Source: Synechococcus sp. CC9605
Lineage (GTDB): Bacteria > Cyanobacteriota > Cyanobacteriia > PCC-6307 > Cyanobiaceae
Direction: 5' to 3'
Assembly (NCBI RefSeq): GCF_000012625.1
Contig: NC_007516.1
Coordinates: 1,984,001-2,048,000 of the forward strand
Length of the DNA stretch: 64,000 bases
Of the stretch, positions 11,618 to 21,500 are shown one piece after another. The notes beneath the pieces are model-generated. The model saw only the letters and a program-made list of their open reading frames with translations. It had not been told where the DNA came from and did no database searches. Within the stretch, counting starts at the first letter, position 1. Every line of letters begins with the position of its first letter. The position numbers and the translations under genes were made by a program.

Positions 11618-12199
11618 ATGACCGCTGCTGCCATCGCCTTGCTGGGCACCAGCGCCGATCCACCCACCCGCGGCCATCAGGTGCTGCTGGAGGGGCTCTT
11701 GAACCGCTACGGCCACGTGGCGACCTGGGCCAGTGACAATCCCCTGAAACAGCACGATGCCCCCTTGGAGTTGCGAGCGATGCTGCTCGGCCAGCTGGTG
11801 CAGCAACTGCAGGATGAACGGCTGGAGCTGGCCCAGCATCTGAGCAGCCCTTACTCCTTGATCACCCTGCAACGGGCCGCCCAGCATTGGCCTGATCGGG
11901 AGCTGGTGTTTGTGGTGGGCAGCGATCTCGCCGGACAGATTCCCCGCTGGAAACAGAGCAATTGCTGGCTGCCGCAGTGCCGCCTGGCCATCGCCCCCCG
12001 CAAGGGTTGGCCCCTCGAGGACGCGACGCTGCAGGCCCTGCGCGATCTGGGCGGACAGGTGGATCTGCTGGATCTTGAGGTTCCCGCCACCGCCAGTTCG
12101 CAACTGCGCCAACAACCGAACGAAGCGCAAATCCCTGAAGCGGTGTGGCCGCTACTGCTCCAGCACAATCTTTATGGCCTTTCGGGGAGCCTCTGCTGA
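11618..12199 (+). CDS. nadD: Nicotinate-nucleotide adenylyltransferase
   Basis: The 193-residue protein adenylates nicotinate mononucleotide to deamido-NAD. The start ATG at 11618 directly follows the upstream TGA. It has the nucleotidyltransferase fold: an N-terminal IALLGTSADPPTRGHQ (variant of the GxFdPxHxGH motif, here with TRGH), LVFVVGSDLAGQIPRW for mononucleotide binding, and a C-terminal VWPLLLQHNLY. The ISxTxxR motif is degenerate. The next gene is nadE, overlapping by 1 nt, which places both in the last two steps of NAD synthesis. Confidence 0.9.
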   Translation: MTAAAIALLGTSADPPTRGHQVLLEGLLNRYGHVATWASDNPLKQHDAPLELRAMLLGQLVQQLQDERLELAQHLSSPYSLITLQRAAQHWPDRELVFVVGSDLAGQIPRWKQSNCWLPQCRLAIAPRKGWPLEDATLQALRDLGGQVDLLDLEVPATASSQLRQQPNEAQIPEAVWPLLLQHNLYGLSGSLC

Positions 12200-13884
12200 T
12201 GCGCATCGCCCTGGCGCAACTCAACCCCGTGGTCGGCGACTTCGAGGGCAACGCGAAGCGGATTCTGGAGGCCGTGCGCAGGGCAGAAGAGCAGGCTGTT
12301 GAGCTGGTGCTCACCCCTGAACTCTCCCTTTGGGGGTATCCCCCCCGGGACCAGTTGCTCGAACCCAGCCGCATCCAGCAGCAAGACACGATGCTGCAGT
12401 GGCTGGTGAACCAACTCAACAGCAGCGTCACCCTGTTGGTGGGAGCTGCGCTGCCCGCATCCGATGCCCGCAGTCCACGGCTGCACAACGGTGTGGTGCT
12501 GGTGAATCGCCTGGGCTGGCGGCCGATTGCCCAGAAACAGCTGCTGCCCAGTTACGACGTCTTTGATGAGCGGCGCTACTTCCGCCCGGGCCATGGGCCC
12601 TGCCTGCTCAGCCTGCCCAACGGGAAGCGATTAGGCCTCACCATCTGCGAAGACCTCTGGGTGGATGACGGCCTGCAGCGCGAGCGCCTGGACGGACCGG
12701 ATCCCATCGATCAACTGGTCCCCGAACAGCCGGATCTGGTGATCAATCTGGCGGCCTCCCCCTTCGATGCCGCCAAGCCAGCCTTGCGCCAACAGCTGGC
12801 GGCGGCAGCGGCGCAACGCCTCAATTGCCCACTGATCTACCTCAATCAAGTGGGGGGGAACGATGAGCTGGTGTTCGACGGGGCCAGTTTTGTGGTGGGA
12901 GCCGATGGCGCCGTGCAGCTGGAACTCCCCGTCTGCGAGGAGCACCTGGCGGTCTGGGACAGCGGCCATCCCACCACTGTGCGGTCCCACGGCCAGATCC
13001 AACCCATGGATCCCATTGAGCGACTGTTCCGCGCCCTGGTGCTTGGGGTGCGTGACTACGCCCGGAAATGCGGGTTCAAACAAGCCTTGCTGGGGTTGAG
13101 CGGCGGCATCGACTCAGCGCTGGTGGCGGTGATCGCCACAGCAGCTCTTGGGAACGAAGCGGTTTCAGCGCTGTTGATGCCCTCCCCCTGGAGCTCGTCT
13201 GGATCCATCGACGACGCCTTGGCCTTGGCCGAACGGTTGGGGCTGCAGACCAACACAGTGCCCATCGCCGGCCTGATGGAGGGCTACGACCAGGCCCTGA
13301 CAGCACCGCTGGGGGCAAAGCCCCAGGGCGTGACGGCGGAAAATCTGCAATCACGCATTCGCGGCTCCCTACTGATGGCCGTGGCCAACCAGCAGGGCCA
13401 ACTGCTCCTCACCACCGGCAACAAATCCGAGCTGGCGGTGGGGTACTGCACCCTCTACGGCGACATGAACGGTGGGCTTGCGGTGATTGGCGATCTCTAC
13501 AAAACCAGCGTGTTTGCCCTTTGCGACTGGCTTGACAGCGACGCAGCCCGGGGCTGCCGCCAGGCGCTGGGACTACCGACGCACGGGGAGCTGGTGGGGG
13601 AAGCAATCCGCCGTAAACCCCCCAGCGCCGAGCTCAGGCCCAACCAGAAAGACAGCGACTCCCTGCCCGACTACGACGCCCTGGATGCACTGCTCAAAGC
13701 CCTGATCCAGGAGCGCCAGTCCGGACCAACCCTGGTGGCGGCCGGCCACGATCCCGCTCTTGTTGAACGGGTGGAACGGCTGCTGAAACGGGCCGAGTTC
13801 AAGCGACGCCAAGCGGCACCTTTGCTCAAGGTGAGTCCCCAGGCCTTCGGCAGCGGTTGGCGGTTGCCCATTGCCGCGGCCTAG
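12199..13884 (+). CDS. nadE: Glutamine-dependent NAD+ synthetase
   Basis: The 561-residue two-domain enzyme amidates deamido-NAD using glutamine. The N-terminal nitrilase-type amidohydrolase domain has the catalytic triad E41 (TPELSLWGY), K113 (QKQLLPSY) and C150 (LTICEDLW). The C-terminal ATP pyrophosphatase domain has the PP-loop LGLSGGIDSALV near residue 300 and TTGNKSELAVGYCTLYGDM. The start ATG overlaps the nadD stop (TGATG), indicating coupled translation. Confidence 0.97.
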   Translation: MRIALAQLNPVVGDFEGNAKRILEAVRRAEEQAVELVLTPELSLWGYPPRDQLLEPSRIQQQDTMLQWLVNQLNSSVTLLVGAALPASDARSPRLHNGVVLVNRLGWRPIAQKQLLPSYDVFDERRYFRPGHGPCLLSLPNGKRLGLTICEDLWVDDGLQRERLDGPDPIDQLVPEQPDLVINLAASPFDAAKPALRQQLAAAAAQRLNCPLIYLNQVGGNDELVFDGASFVVGADGAVQLELPVCEEHLAVWDSGHPTTVRSHGQIQPMDPIERLFRALVLGVRDYARKCGFKQALLGLSGGIDSALVAVIATAALGNEAVSALLMPSPWSSSGSIDDALALAERLGLQTNTVPIAGLMEGYDQALTAPLGAKPQGVTAENLQSRIRGSLLMAVANQQGQLLLTTGNKSELAVGYCTLYGDMNGGLAVIGDLYKTSVFALCDWLDSDAARGCRQALGLPTHGELVGEAIRRKPPSAELRPNQKDSDSLPDYDALDALLKALIQERQSGPTLVAAGHDPALVERVERLLKRAEFKRRQAAPLLKVSPQAFGSGWRLPIAAA

Positions 13885-13956
13885 CGCAGTCCAACCCTGG
13901 AGAAGTGGCGGGTTACGCGCAGCGGAGCCAGATTGAAGGGACCCCCTTAAGCCGCC

Positions 13957-15096
13957 ATGGCAGCCTCCGTCCTCTCGGCACCGATGGCCAGCATCGGTGT
14001 GCCGAAGGAGATCAAGCTCGATGAGCAGCGCGTGGCGCTGACTCCCGATGCGGTGCGGGAGCTGGTCAGCCAAGGCTTGGAGGTGCGCATCGAAACCGGA
14101 GCCGGGGCTGGAGCAGGAATCGGTGACGAAGCCTTCGCCGCCGCCGGTGCCCAAATGGTGAGCCGCGACGAGGCCTGGGGCGCCCATCTGGTGGTGAAAG
14201 TGAAGGAACCGCAGGCGGAGGAATTTGCCTACCTGCGGAAGGACATGGTGCTGTTCACCTACCTGCACCTGGCCGCCTATCCCAGCGTTGGCGAAGCCCT
14301 GCTGGAGGCGGGAACTGCCGCCATCGCATACGAAACCGTGCAGCTGGAGAACGGCAGCCTGCCGTTGCTGGCACCGATGAGCGAAATCGCGGGGCGCTTG
14401 GCAGCCCAGGTGGGAGCTCACCTGCTGGAGAAACCCCACGGCGGCCGCGGTGTGCTGATGGGGGGCTGCACCGGCGTGCAGCCGGCCCGTGTGGTGGTGC
14501 TTGGCGCCGGCACCGTTGGCTGGAATGCCGCACGAACGGCCGCCGCCATGGATGCCGAGGTATTGCTGCTCGACCGCTCACCCCAGCGGTTGCGCAGCCT
14601 GGAGGCCGACCGGCGCGGTCGCTTGATGAGTGTGGTGAGCAGCCGCGGACTGCTGGAACGGTTGGTGCCGACGGCGGATCTGGTGATCGGAGCCGTGCTC
14701 ACCCCCGGCGGACGGGCCCCCACCCTGGTGGACGCGGAGATGGTGAAGCAGATGCGACCCGGTTCGGTGATCGTGGATGTGGCTATCGACCAAGGCGGCT
14801 GCATCGCCACAAGCCAGGAGACGACCCACCGCGATCCCACCGTGACCATCCACGGCGTGCAGCACTACGCCGTGGGCAACATGCCGGGGGCGGTGCCGTT
14901 CACCTCCACTGAAGCCCTGGTGAGCGTGACCCTCCCCTACATCCTGGGCATCGCCGGGCGGGGCCTGGAGGAGGCGGTGACGGAACGACCGGAACTCATC
15001 TCCGGCCTGAACACGGTGCAGGGATCGGTGTGCCATCCCGGCGTGGCCAAGGCACTCGGGGTACCGCCGCGGCATCCGATGGCCTGCCTCCGTTAG
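13957..15096 (+). CDS. ald: Alanine dehydrogenase
   Basis: The 379-residue NAD-dependent enzyme interconverts alanine with pyruvate and ammonia. It has the N-terminal GVPKEIKLDEQRVALTP with substrate-binding Arg and Lys (VKVKEP), the catalytic-region YLHLAAYP, the Rossmann glycine motif VLGAGTVGWNAA, and the C-terminal HYAVGNMPGAVP. The start may be ATG at 13957 or the internal ATG at 13984, which is closer to the usual N terminus. It follows nadE by 72 nt and overlaps by 4 nt with the convergent YchJ-family gene. Confidence 0.95.
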   Translation: MAASVLSAPMASIGVPKEIKLDEQRVALTPDAVRELVSQGLEVRIETGAGAGAGIGDEAFAAAGAQMVSRDEAWGAHLVVKVKEPQAEEFAYLRKDMVLFTYLHLAAYPSVGEALLEAGTAAIAYETVQLENGSLPLLAPMSEIAGRLAAQVGAHLLEKPHGGRGVLMGGCTGVQPARVVVLGAGTVGWNAARTAAAMDAEVLLLDRSPQRLRSLEADRRGRLMSVVSSRGLLERLVPTADLVIGAVLTPGGRAPTLVDAEMVKQMRPGSVIVDVAIDQGGCIATSQETTHRDPTVTIHGVQHYAVGNMPGAVPFTSTEALVSVTLPYILGIAGRGLEEAVTERPELISGLNTVQGSVCHPGVAKALGVPPRHPMACLR

Positions 15097-15521
15097 CCCT
15101 CCAAGTGGAGTGCACCCAGATAGAGCCAAGGGCCATCGTCCGCGCCATCGCGACGCTGAAACAGGGAGGTTTCCTTCAACACCCCACCGCGATAATGGGC
15201 TTCGAACTGCACCGTACCCTCCAGATCCCTCGGGCCGCCCGCGCTTATCGCAAGCACGGTCAAGCCGAGCCAACGGGTCTGCCGGCAACTCCGCTCCAGG
15301 GAACGGCGCCGCTGCTGTTCTGGAACATCCGGCTCGGGATTGGTGGCCAGCAGATAGTCGATCTCGCCGCGCGCAAAGGCTGAATATCTGGAACGCATCA
15401 GCTGTTCAGCCGTATCGGCACGCTGATCGCCGCGATGCAAGGGCCCGCAGCAGTTGCGATAAACACCACCCCCACAGGGGCAAGGGCTCTGATCGGAGGC
15501 TGCACCAAAACCGCCAGGCAT
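15093..15521 (-). CDS. YchJ-family (UPF0225) SEC-C-motif protein
   Basis: The protein has 142 residues from ATG at 15521, which overlaps the stop of the upstream gene by 1 nt. The N terminus carries a SEC-C-like zinc motif (PCPCGGGVYRNCCGPLH), followed by the YchJ signature AEQLMRSRYSAFARGEIDYLLAT and the central RWLGLTVLAI. The family is widespread and uncharacterised, with a predicted NTF2-like fold. It is probably co-transcribed with the DUF3326 gene. Confidence 0.88.
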   Translation of the reverse strand: MPGGFGAASDQSPCPCGGGVYRNCCGPLHRGDQRADTAEQLMRSRYSAFARGEIDYLLATNPEPDVPEQQRRRSLERSCRQTRWLGLTVLAISAGGPRDLEGTVQFEAHYRGGVLKETSLFQRRDGADDGPWLYLGALHLEG

Positions 15522-16558
15522 CAATCTAACCGTTGCAGCGCTGGCAGGGGCCGGCCCAGGGACGCCGGACTCAATCCCTCCCGCAGCGCCAGCACCAACC
15601 CTGCTGCCTCGCTGTAACTGCTGGCATGGAGAACCCCCTGGCTCAAGCCAAGGGCGTCGGCCGTGACCGACAGCACCGATGGATTGGCCACGCAGACCAC
15701 GGGCAGATTGCGCTCCACGCAGGCCAACACCGCCTCCCCCCCCAGGGCACCCTCGGGAACGACAACGGCCCCCAATTGCGACGCGTCAACGTCACCGCAC
15801 TGCCGATCGCCGCTCACCAGATCCGGTGCCCGACTGAGCCCCACCAACACGCAGGCTAGGAAGGTGTAGCCGAGCTCCTCACCCGCCGCCCTTGGATCCA
15901 GCTGCGGATCCAGGGGCAAAGGGTCCAAAGCGGGGGCATGGGCACAGGGGATCTGCAGATGCTTCACCAGCAGGTGACTGATCACCGCTTCAGCACCGGC
16001 CAACGCATCCACGCCACTGCCCTGGCGATAGGCCGCCAACTCCTCACTCTCTGGATCCTCGGGGAAGCGGGCCACCACCGCAATCGCCGTCGCCCCGGCT
16101 TGCTTCAAGCGATCGCCAGCCCGCAACAGGGCGTCGGGACACCCCAATCGCCCCCAGCTGGCGCCACTGGCACCGCGCTCGAGTGTCACCTCGAGCGGCG
16201 CATCCGTTGTAATGACTGGGCCAATCTCCAAACCCAGGCTGGCGCGGCAGCCCTCAACCACCTGTATCTGGCGCTGGGCCAGCTCGGGATTGATCCCGGC
16301 GTCGAGCAGCAAACCGATCCGTTGCTTCCGCACCGGCCGCAGGGCCCACTCACCCACGGCAAACCGATCGAGGCCATAGCCCTCCACATAGAGCACGCGG
16401 GAATCTCTCCAATACAGCGAAGCCCCGTTCATCACATTGGGATGGGTGATCAAGCAGCCGCTCGCTGCAGCCAGCAACCGTGCAGACGGCAAGGCGTCAC
16501 CGGCGTAGCCACCGATGTCACAACCGATGCCAGTGGGCACCAGCATCAGCGTTGGCAT
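15521..16558 (-). CDS. DUF3326 family protein
   Basis: The protein has 345 residues from ATG at 16558. The conserved family start is visible (VPTGIGCDIGGYAGDALP, then LITHPNVMNGASLYW). The family occurs in cyanobacteria and plants, and no function has been established as far as I know. There are no transmembrane segments. It is flanked on the same strand by the YchJ-type gene (1-nt overlap) and a short unknown gene. An N-terminal extension to 16645 is open but not homologous. Confidence 0.82.
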   Translation of the reverse strand: MPTLMLVPTGIGCDIGGYAGDALPSARLLAAASGCLITHPNVMNGASLYWRDSRVLYVEGYGLDRFAVGEWALRPVRKQRIGLLLDAGINPELAQRQIQVVEGCRASLGLEIGPVITTDAPLEVTLERGASGASWGRLGCPDALLRAGDRLKQAGATAIAVVARFPEDPESEELAAYRQGSGVDALAGAEAVISHLLVKHLQIPCAHAPALDPLPLDPQLDPRAAGEELGYTFLACVLVGLSRAPDLVSGDRQCGDVDASQLGAVVVPEGALGGEAVLACVERNLPVVCVANPSVLSVTADALGLSQGVLHASSYSEAAGLVLALREGLSPASLGRPLPALQRLD

Positions 16559-16569
16559 TGGTGCCGAGC

Positions 16570-16755
16570 TCACGCGCTGATCACTGCCTCCACTTGAAGT
16601 GTTCGAGCACCATCGGCGCTGGTTCGAACTGCAGTGAGGGCCCAACGCAGCACATCACCCTCCTTCGCCAACTGCTGACGAGTCCAACTGCGCAGCTCAA
16701 CCAGAGGCACATCAGCGGGCCAGAGGAATTGGCGTTGCAGGCTGGTGAGCCTCAC
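16570..16755 (-). CDS. Small conserved-looking hypothetical protein
   Basis: The gene encodes 61 residues with a Trp/Arg-rich centre (LRSWTRQQLAKEGDVLRWA). It overlaps the upstream ferredoxin stop by 4 nt and ends 11 nt before the DUF3326 start. This tight packing within a same-strand run supports its being real. No motif is recognised. Confidence 0.6.
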   Translation of the reverse strand: MRLTSLQRQFLWPADVPLVELRSWTRQQLAKEGDVLRWALTAVRTSADGARTLQVEAVISA

Positions 16756-17081
16756 TTCTGATATTGACCGAACTGGGCTTCGTAGAGCGCATCCTCTTGC
16801 CCCGCCTTAAGGGTGAGATCGGCCCGCGGAAAAGCCACACACAGCAGGCTGTAGCCCTGCTGCTGAAGCTCACCCTTCACACCCATGGCATCGGGCTGTT
16901 CAACGCTGCCCTCGCTGATCACTGCAGCACAGGTGGTGCACACCCCGGAGCAGCAGGAGCTGGGAAGGGTAATGCCAGCGGCCTCAGCAGCGTTCAGCAC
17001 CGTCTGGTCAGAGCGACAGGAAAAGCTGTGGGTTTCGCCTTCGAACTCGGCGCGGACGGTGTAAGTGGCCACGTCGGACAT
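16752..17081 (-). CDS. [2Fe-2S] plant-type ferredoxin
   Basis: The protein has 109 residues from ATG at 17081. The cluster-binding pattern Cys-X4-Cys-X2-Cys is in LPSSCCSGVCTTCAAVI, and the fourth Cys is in YSLLCVAFPRADL. The spacing is that of a plant-type soluble electron carrier, but the sequence is divergent from the abundant PetF, so it may be a secondary ferredoxin serving a specific redox partner. It lies in a minus-strand run with the small gene and DUF3326 downstream. Confidence 0.92.
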   Translation of the reverse strand: MSDVATYTVRAEFEGETHSFSCRSDQTVLNAAEAAGITLPSSCCSGVCTTCAAVISEGSVEQPDAMGVKGELQQQGYSLLCVAFPRADLTLKAGQEDALYEAQFGQYQK

Positions 17082-17113
17082 GCCGGGCTCAATCAGGAAG
17101 AGGCCGCATTCTC

Positions 17114-17818
17114 TCAGGCAATGGGCTCGTCCAGCGAGTCCCAAAGGCGGGGGTGGGGCGCCAGATATTCCGGCGAACCACCCTGCACTGGTGCTGTAAG
17201 CACGAAATCAAAACTGATCGAACAGCGCAGCTCGTCTGGGGCATCGTTGGGCAGAACGCTGTGCTGCAGGCTCGACGGAAACAGCACCAGCAAACCCGGG
17301 CGTGGTGCCAGGTCCCAGTAGGCCAGATTCAACGGGTGGCCTTCAGCAATCGGGCCGCCATAACCCACCGCCAAACCCGCCACCAACTCATTGGTTTTAT
17401 GTGACGCATACAGCCGCAACACGCCCTCCTCACCAGAGCCGTTACCCGTGAGGTAAAGAACAGCGCTGAGATGGGCATTGGGGTGATGGTGGCGACCAAC
17501 CGCTTGATCCCAATTACTGATAACCGGCCAGCAACGCTGCAGATGCAGAGCCACTTGGCTTCGCTCAAACCCAAGCGAATCGAGATAGCTCCAGGCCTGA
17601 TCCACCACCAACTGGGCCATGTCCTGAAAGGGCTCCTGTTGATGCAGCTGCCACACCCCGTGCAGGTCCCCCGTCCAGGCACAGCCCTCGCTGGAGTTGC
17701 CGTCGGCTTCACCGCGAAGCGCCAGCAGAGCCTGCATGCAGGAGGCCTGCTGCAGGGGGTCGAGAGGCAGTTGAGTTGTTGCAACCACAGTGGGAAAGAG
17801 CTGATGAAGCTGAAGCAC
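17114..17818 (-). CDS. Putative 2-oxoglutarate/Fe(II) oxygenase (TIGR02466-like)
   Basis: The protein has 234 residues from GTG at 17818. I chose this start because GGAGG lies 8 nt upstream. The longer TTG start at 17863 sits inside the preceding terminator and is unlikely. The N terminus (HQLFPTVVATTQLPLD) and the double-stranded beta-helix motifs RHHHPNAHLSAVLYLTG and LVLFPSSLQHSVLPN with the iron-binding histidines fit the TIGR02466 oxygenase family. The family is common in marine bacteria and phages; substrate unknown. It lies downstream of the atp operon terminator. Confidence 0.78.
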   Translation of the reverse strand: MLQLHQLFPTVVATTQLPLDPLQQASCMQALLALRGEADGNSSEGCAWTGDLHGVWQLHQQEPFQDMAQLVVDQAWSYLDSLGFERSQVALHLQRCWPVISNWDQAVGRHHHPNAHLSAVLYLTGNGSGEEGVLRLYASHKTNELVAGLAVGYGGPIAEGHPLNLAYWDLAPRPGLLVLFPSSLQHSVLPNDAPDELRCSISFDFVLTAPVQGGSPEYLAPHPRLWDSLDEPIA

Positions 17819-17860
17819 GCCCACACCCTCCAACCGCTGCGCTTCACCGATAACACAGCA

Positions 17861-17887
17861 CAAAAAAGCCGGCCCCGAAGGACCGGC
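17861..17887 (-). terminator. Rho-independent terminator of the atp operon
   Basis: On the minus strand, an 8-bp stem GCCGGTCC / GGGCCGGC closes on a TTCG tetraloop and runs into TTTTTTG. It lies 40 nt after the gamma-subunit stop and ends the large ATP synthase operon. Confidence 0.93.
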
Positions 17888-17927
17888 AACTAATGAATCG
17901 ATCGACCGAAAGGATCAGCCGAAATGG

Positions 17928-18878
17928 TTAACCGACAGCGGCAGCACCGCCTGCAACTTCAAGGATCTCCTGAGTAATCGCAGCCTGACGGGCCTTGTTG
18001 TAGTCAAGGGTGAGGGTCTTGGCCAATTCCTTGGCGTTATCGCTGGCGTTGTTCATGGCCGTCATCCGGCTAGCCAGCTCAGAAGCAGCCGATTCCTGCA
18101 GGGAACGCAGCAACTGGTTCTGCAGATACAGGGGGAGAAGCGCATTGAGCAGCTGCTCGGGAGTCTGCTCAAACACGATGTCCGAAGGAATCTTCGGCTC
18201 AGTGTTGGCAGGGCCTGCACCAGGCTCCACCGTCAGAAGGCCGTCCTTGGTGGTGAGACGGAAGATCTCATCCTCAGGATCAGCGATGTCCTGAGGATCC
18301 AAGGGCAGGAGGGTCTGAACCACGGGCTTGCAGCTCACCAGATTGATGAACTTGGTGAAGATCAGCTCAACGCGGTCGGTGCTTTCGGCCAGGAACTCAG
18401 CCAGCAGATCCGTGGAGATCGTGTTGGCCTCATCGGCGGTGGGAACCTGTTCCAAACCAGAGAAGGTGGCTTGTATCGGGTAGTCACGACGGGTGAAGTA
18501 GCCGATGGCTTTGGTGCCGATCAGCAGAAGCTTCACATCGAAGCCCTTGCCCTTCAGCTCAGCAAAACGCTGTTCCGTGCGCTTGATGATGTTGGCGTTG
18601 TAGCCACCGCACAGGCCGCGATCACCGGTGACCGCCACCAGGGTGATGGTCTCCACATTGCGCTGCTGCATCAGAGGTGATGCAGCATCTTCGAAGCCCA
18701 TGCGGGACTGGAGGTTTTCCAGGATCCGGGCCAGCCGATCCGCGAAGGGACGGCTACGGAGCACTTGCTCCTGTGCGCGGCGCACCTTGGCCGCAGCCAC
18801 GAGGCGCATGGCCTCGGTGATCTTGCGGGTGTTTTTGACCGACTTAATTCGGTCTCGGATTTCCTTGAGATTCGCCAT
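17928..18878 (-). CDS. atpG: ATP synthase F1 subunit gamma
   Basis: The 316-residue central stalk subunit (atpC in plastid naming) starts at ATG 18878 with [24 protein letters not shown]. The C-terminal helix ([16 protein letters not shown], then [15 protein letters not shown]) is conserved. The cyanobacterial insertion is present around residues 195-225. The insertion lacks the two regulatory cysteines of plant gamma. It is the last gene of the operon and follows alpha by 13 nt. Confidence 0.98.
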   Translation of the reverse strand: MANLKEIRDRIKSVKNTRKITEAMRLVAAAKVRRAQEQVLRSRPFADRLARILENLQSRMGFEDAASPLMQQRNVETITLVAVTGDRGLCGGYNANIIKRTEQRFAELKGKGFDVKLLLIGTKAIGYFTRRDYPIQATFSGLEQVPTADEANTISTDLLAEFLAESTDRVELIFTKFINLVSCKPVVQTLLPLDPQDIADPEDEIFRLTTKDGLLTVEPGAGPANTEPKIPSDIVFEQTPEQLLNALLPLYLQNQLLRSLQESAASELASRMTAMNNASDNAKELAKTLTLDYNKARQAAITQEILEVAGGAAAVG

Positions 18879-18891
18879 GTCGGCAGCTCCT

Positions 18892-20412
18892 TCAGGCCGC
18901 AGAGGCGACCATGGTGGACACAACTTCGGTGATGGCGTCCTTGAGGATCGCCTCAGCCTCAGGGCTCATCACTTTCTTCTCTTGGATTTCGGTAATGAAC
19001 TCAGCCTTGTTGGACTTGAGGTACTCACGCAGTTCACGGGAGAAGTCGACAACCTTGTCAACGGGAACGTCGTCGATTAGGCCCTTCACACCGGCGTAAA
19101 CGATGGCAACCTGCTCAGCCAGGATCAGGGGGCTGAACTGAGGCTGTTTGAGCAGCTCACGCAGGCGCTTGCCGCGCTCCAGTTGCTGCTGAGTGGAGGC
19201 GTCCAGGTCAGAAGCGAACTGGGAGAAGGCGGCCAGCTCGTCGAACTGGGCCAGCTCCAGTTTCAAGGTGCCGGCAATCTTCTTGATGGCCTTGGTCTGG
19301 GCAGCACCACCCACCCGGCTCACGGAGATACCCACGTTGATCGCAGGACGCAGACCGGAGTTGAACAGGTCGGAGCTGAGGAAGATCTGACCATCCGTGA
19401 TCGAAATCACGTTGGTGGGGATGTAAGCCGACACATCACCGGCCTGGGTCTCGATGATCGGCAGGGCAGTCATGGAACCCTTGCCCATGGCGTCAGACAG
19501 CTTGGCTGCACGCTCGAGCAGACGGCTGTGGCAGTAGAAGACGTCGCCGGGGTAGGCCTCACGACCGGGCGGACGACGCAGCAGGAGCGACATCTGGCGG
19601 TAAGCAGCAGCCTGCTTGGAGAGATCGTCGTAGATCACCAAGGTGGCCTTGCCCTTGTACATGAAGTACTCGGCAATGGTGGCGCCGGTGTAGGGAGCCA
19701 GGTACTGCAGCGCAGCGGGCTCGGAGGCGTTGGCTGCCACGATCACGGTGTAGTCGAGGGCGCCGCGCTCACGCAGCACTTCAACGACGTTGGCCACTGA
19801 AGCAGCCTTCTGACCCACAGCGACGTAGACGCAGATCATGTCCTGATCCGCCTGATTCAGGATCGTGTCGATCGCGATGGCGGTCTTGCCGGTCTGGCGG
19901 TCACCAATGATCAGCTCACGCTGGCCACGGCCGACAGGGATCATCGCGTCGATGGCGGTGATGCCGGTCTGCATCGGCTCGTGCACCGATTTGCGCTGAA
20001 TGATGCCGGGAGCCATGGATTCGATCAGGCGCGTCTCGCTGGTGGCGATTTCGCCCTTGCCGTCGATGGCGCGGCCCAGGGAGTTCACCACCCGGCCCAA
20101 CATGGCTTCACCCACGGGCACAGCAGCGATTTTGCCGGTGGCCTTCACCGTGCTGCCTTCCTGAATGCCGTAGCCCTCACCCATCAGCACCGCGCCGACG
20201 TTGTCGTCTTCGAGGTTCAGGGCGATGCCTTCAGTGCCGTCCTCAAATTCAATAAGTTCGCCGGCCATGGCTTGCTGCAGGCCGTAAACGCGGGCGATGC
20301 CGTCGCCCACGGTCAGAACGGTGCCGACATTGCTGACGGAAACCGACTTGTCGTAGTCCTCAATCTGCTTCTTGAGGATGGCGCTGATCTCGTCGGGACG
20401 GATGGAAACCAT
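18892..20412 (-). CDS. atpA: ATP synthase F1 subunit alpha
   Basis: The 506-residue non-catalytic nucleotide-binding subunit has the Walker A motif [11 protein letters not shown], the [30 protein letters not shown] segment shared by all alpha subunits, and the catalytic-interface arginine in [16 protein letters not shown]. The N terminus [19 protein letters not shown] binds delta. It lies between delta (57 nt upstream) and gamma (13 nt downstream). Confidence 0.99.
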   Translation of the reverse strand: MVSIRPDEISAILKKQIEDYDKSVSVSNVGTVLTVGDGIARVYGLQQAMAGELIEFEDGTEGIALNLEDDNVGAVLMGEGYGIQEGSTVKATGKIAAVPVGEAMLGRVVNSLGRAIDGKGEIATSETRLIESMAPGIIQRKSVHEPMQTGITAIDAMIPVGRGQRELIIGDRQTGKTAIAIDTILNQADQDMICVYVAVGQKAASVANVVEVLRERGALDYTVIVAANASEPAALQYLAPYTGATIAEYFMYKGKATLVIYDDLSKQAAAYRQMSLLLRRPPGREAYPGDVFYCHSRLLERAAKLSDAMGKGSMTALPIIETQAGDVSAYIPTNVISITDGQIFLSSDLFNSGLRPAINVGISVSRVGGAAQTKAIKKIAGTLKLELAQFDELAAFSQFASDLDASTQQQLERGKRLRELLKQPQFSPLILAEQVAIVYAGVKGLIDDVPVDKVVDFSRELREYLKSNKAEFITEIQEKKVMSPEAEAILKDAITEVVSTMVASAA

Positions 20413-20469
20413 GGCGTGTGATCCCTGCTGGGAGTTGGGGAGGAAGGAGCGGTGGAGGAAAGAGTGAGG

Positions 20470-21018
20470 TCAGCTCGCCTTGGCGAGTGCCAGACCGAGG
20501 CGACGAACCTGGCCAGACAGGCTGGCGTCGATCACCTGAGATCCGAGACTCACGACGAAACCGCCGATTAGGGACGGATCCACACTGAGGTCGATGTCGA
20601 CCTTGTTGGTGCCGGCCATGGCCTGCACCTTTTTGGACAGTGCCGCCTGTTGATCCTCAGTGAGGCTTTGAGCAGAACGGACTTGGGCCAGCGTGATGCC
20701 CTGCTGTTCCCGATAAAGCTCGAGGTAGCGAAGCATCACCGCATCGAAAGCAATGAGGCGTTGACGGTCAGCCAACACCTTCAGCAAATTGAAAACTGAA
20801 GGAGTTACATCCTCACCCACAAGCGCCTTGAGTGCTTGCTTCTTGGCGTCCGGCTCAAGCACCGGGGACACCATGGCGTCGCGGAAATCTTCAGAGTCGT
20901 TCCAGATCGCAAGCAGTTGCTTGCATTGATCAGCAACTGTTTCAGACTCGCCACGGGCCTCAGTGACCTGAAGCAATGCTTCGGCGTAGGGGGTAGCCAG
21001 AGAGTTGAGGAGAGGCAT
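20470..21018 (-). CDS. atpH: ATP synthase F1 subunit delta
   Basis: The 182-residue subunit (OSCP homologue; atpD in plastid naming) links the peripheral b-b' stalk to alpha. The pattern YAEALLQVTEARGE is followed by a conserved C-terminal region, GGFVVSLGSQVIDASLSGQVRRL. Its start ATG overlaps the atpF stop by 1 nt. Confidence 0.97.
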   Translation of the reverse strand: MPLLNSLATPYAEALLQVTEARGESETVADQCKQLLAIWNDSEDFRDAMVSPVLEPDAKKQALKALVGEDVTPSVFNLLKVLADRQRLIAFDAVMLRYLELYREQQGITLAQVRSAQSLTEDQQAALSKKVQAMAGTNKVDIDLSVDPSLIGGFVVSLGSQVIDASLSGQVRRLGLALAKAS

Positions 21019-21500
21019 CAGGCGTTCTCCAGGTTTTTGATGGTGGAATCGATCAACTTGGCCTGAGCACTGGCATCGAGACGAGCCGGAAGTACGGCGA
21101 GGGCCTTGTCGATTGCCGCCAGGGCAGCCTCACGTCGCAGGCTGTCCTTGATCCGAGCAGCATCAGCCTCGGCATCGGCATCGGCACCGGCCTTGATCGC
21201 AGCCATCACGGAAATGGTGCGCTTCTCGCCTTCAGCACGGATGCCTGCGGCACGGGCCTGACCATCAGCACGAATCTTCTCGGCTTTCTGCTGGGCAGCA
21301 GCCAACTCGGACTGGGCCTGGCTCAGGTTTTCGGTGGCGGTCTTCAGGCGGGACTCTGCGTCCTGCAATTCCTGAAGGATGGCGGCGCGGCGGCGTTCCA
21401 GGATTCCTCCCAGGAAACCGCGCAGGAACCAAAACAGGAGCCCGATCACGATGACCAGGTTGACCAGATTGGTCTCGAGCGGATTGAGATTGAGGGTCAT
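21018..21500 (-). CDS. atpF: ATP synthase Fo subunit b
   Basis: The protein has 160 residues from ATG at 21500; a GTG one codon upstream is less likely. A single N-terminal transmembrane helix (LVNLVIVIGLLFWFLRGFLG) is followed by a long amphipathic coiled coil rich in Ala, Glu and Arg. It pairs with b' to form the heterodimeric peripheral stalk of photosynthetic ATP synthases. Its start overlaps the b' stop by 1 nt. Confidence 0.97.
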   Translation of the reverse strand: MTLNLNPLETNLVNLVIVIGLLFWFLRGFLGGILERRRAAILQELQDAESRLKTATENLSQAQSELAAAQQKAEKIRADGQARAAGIRAEGEKRTISVMAAIKAGADADAEADAARIKDSLRREAALAAIDKALAVLPARLDASAQAKLIDSTIKNLENA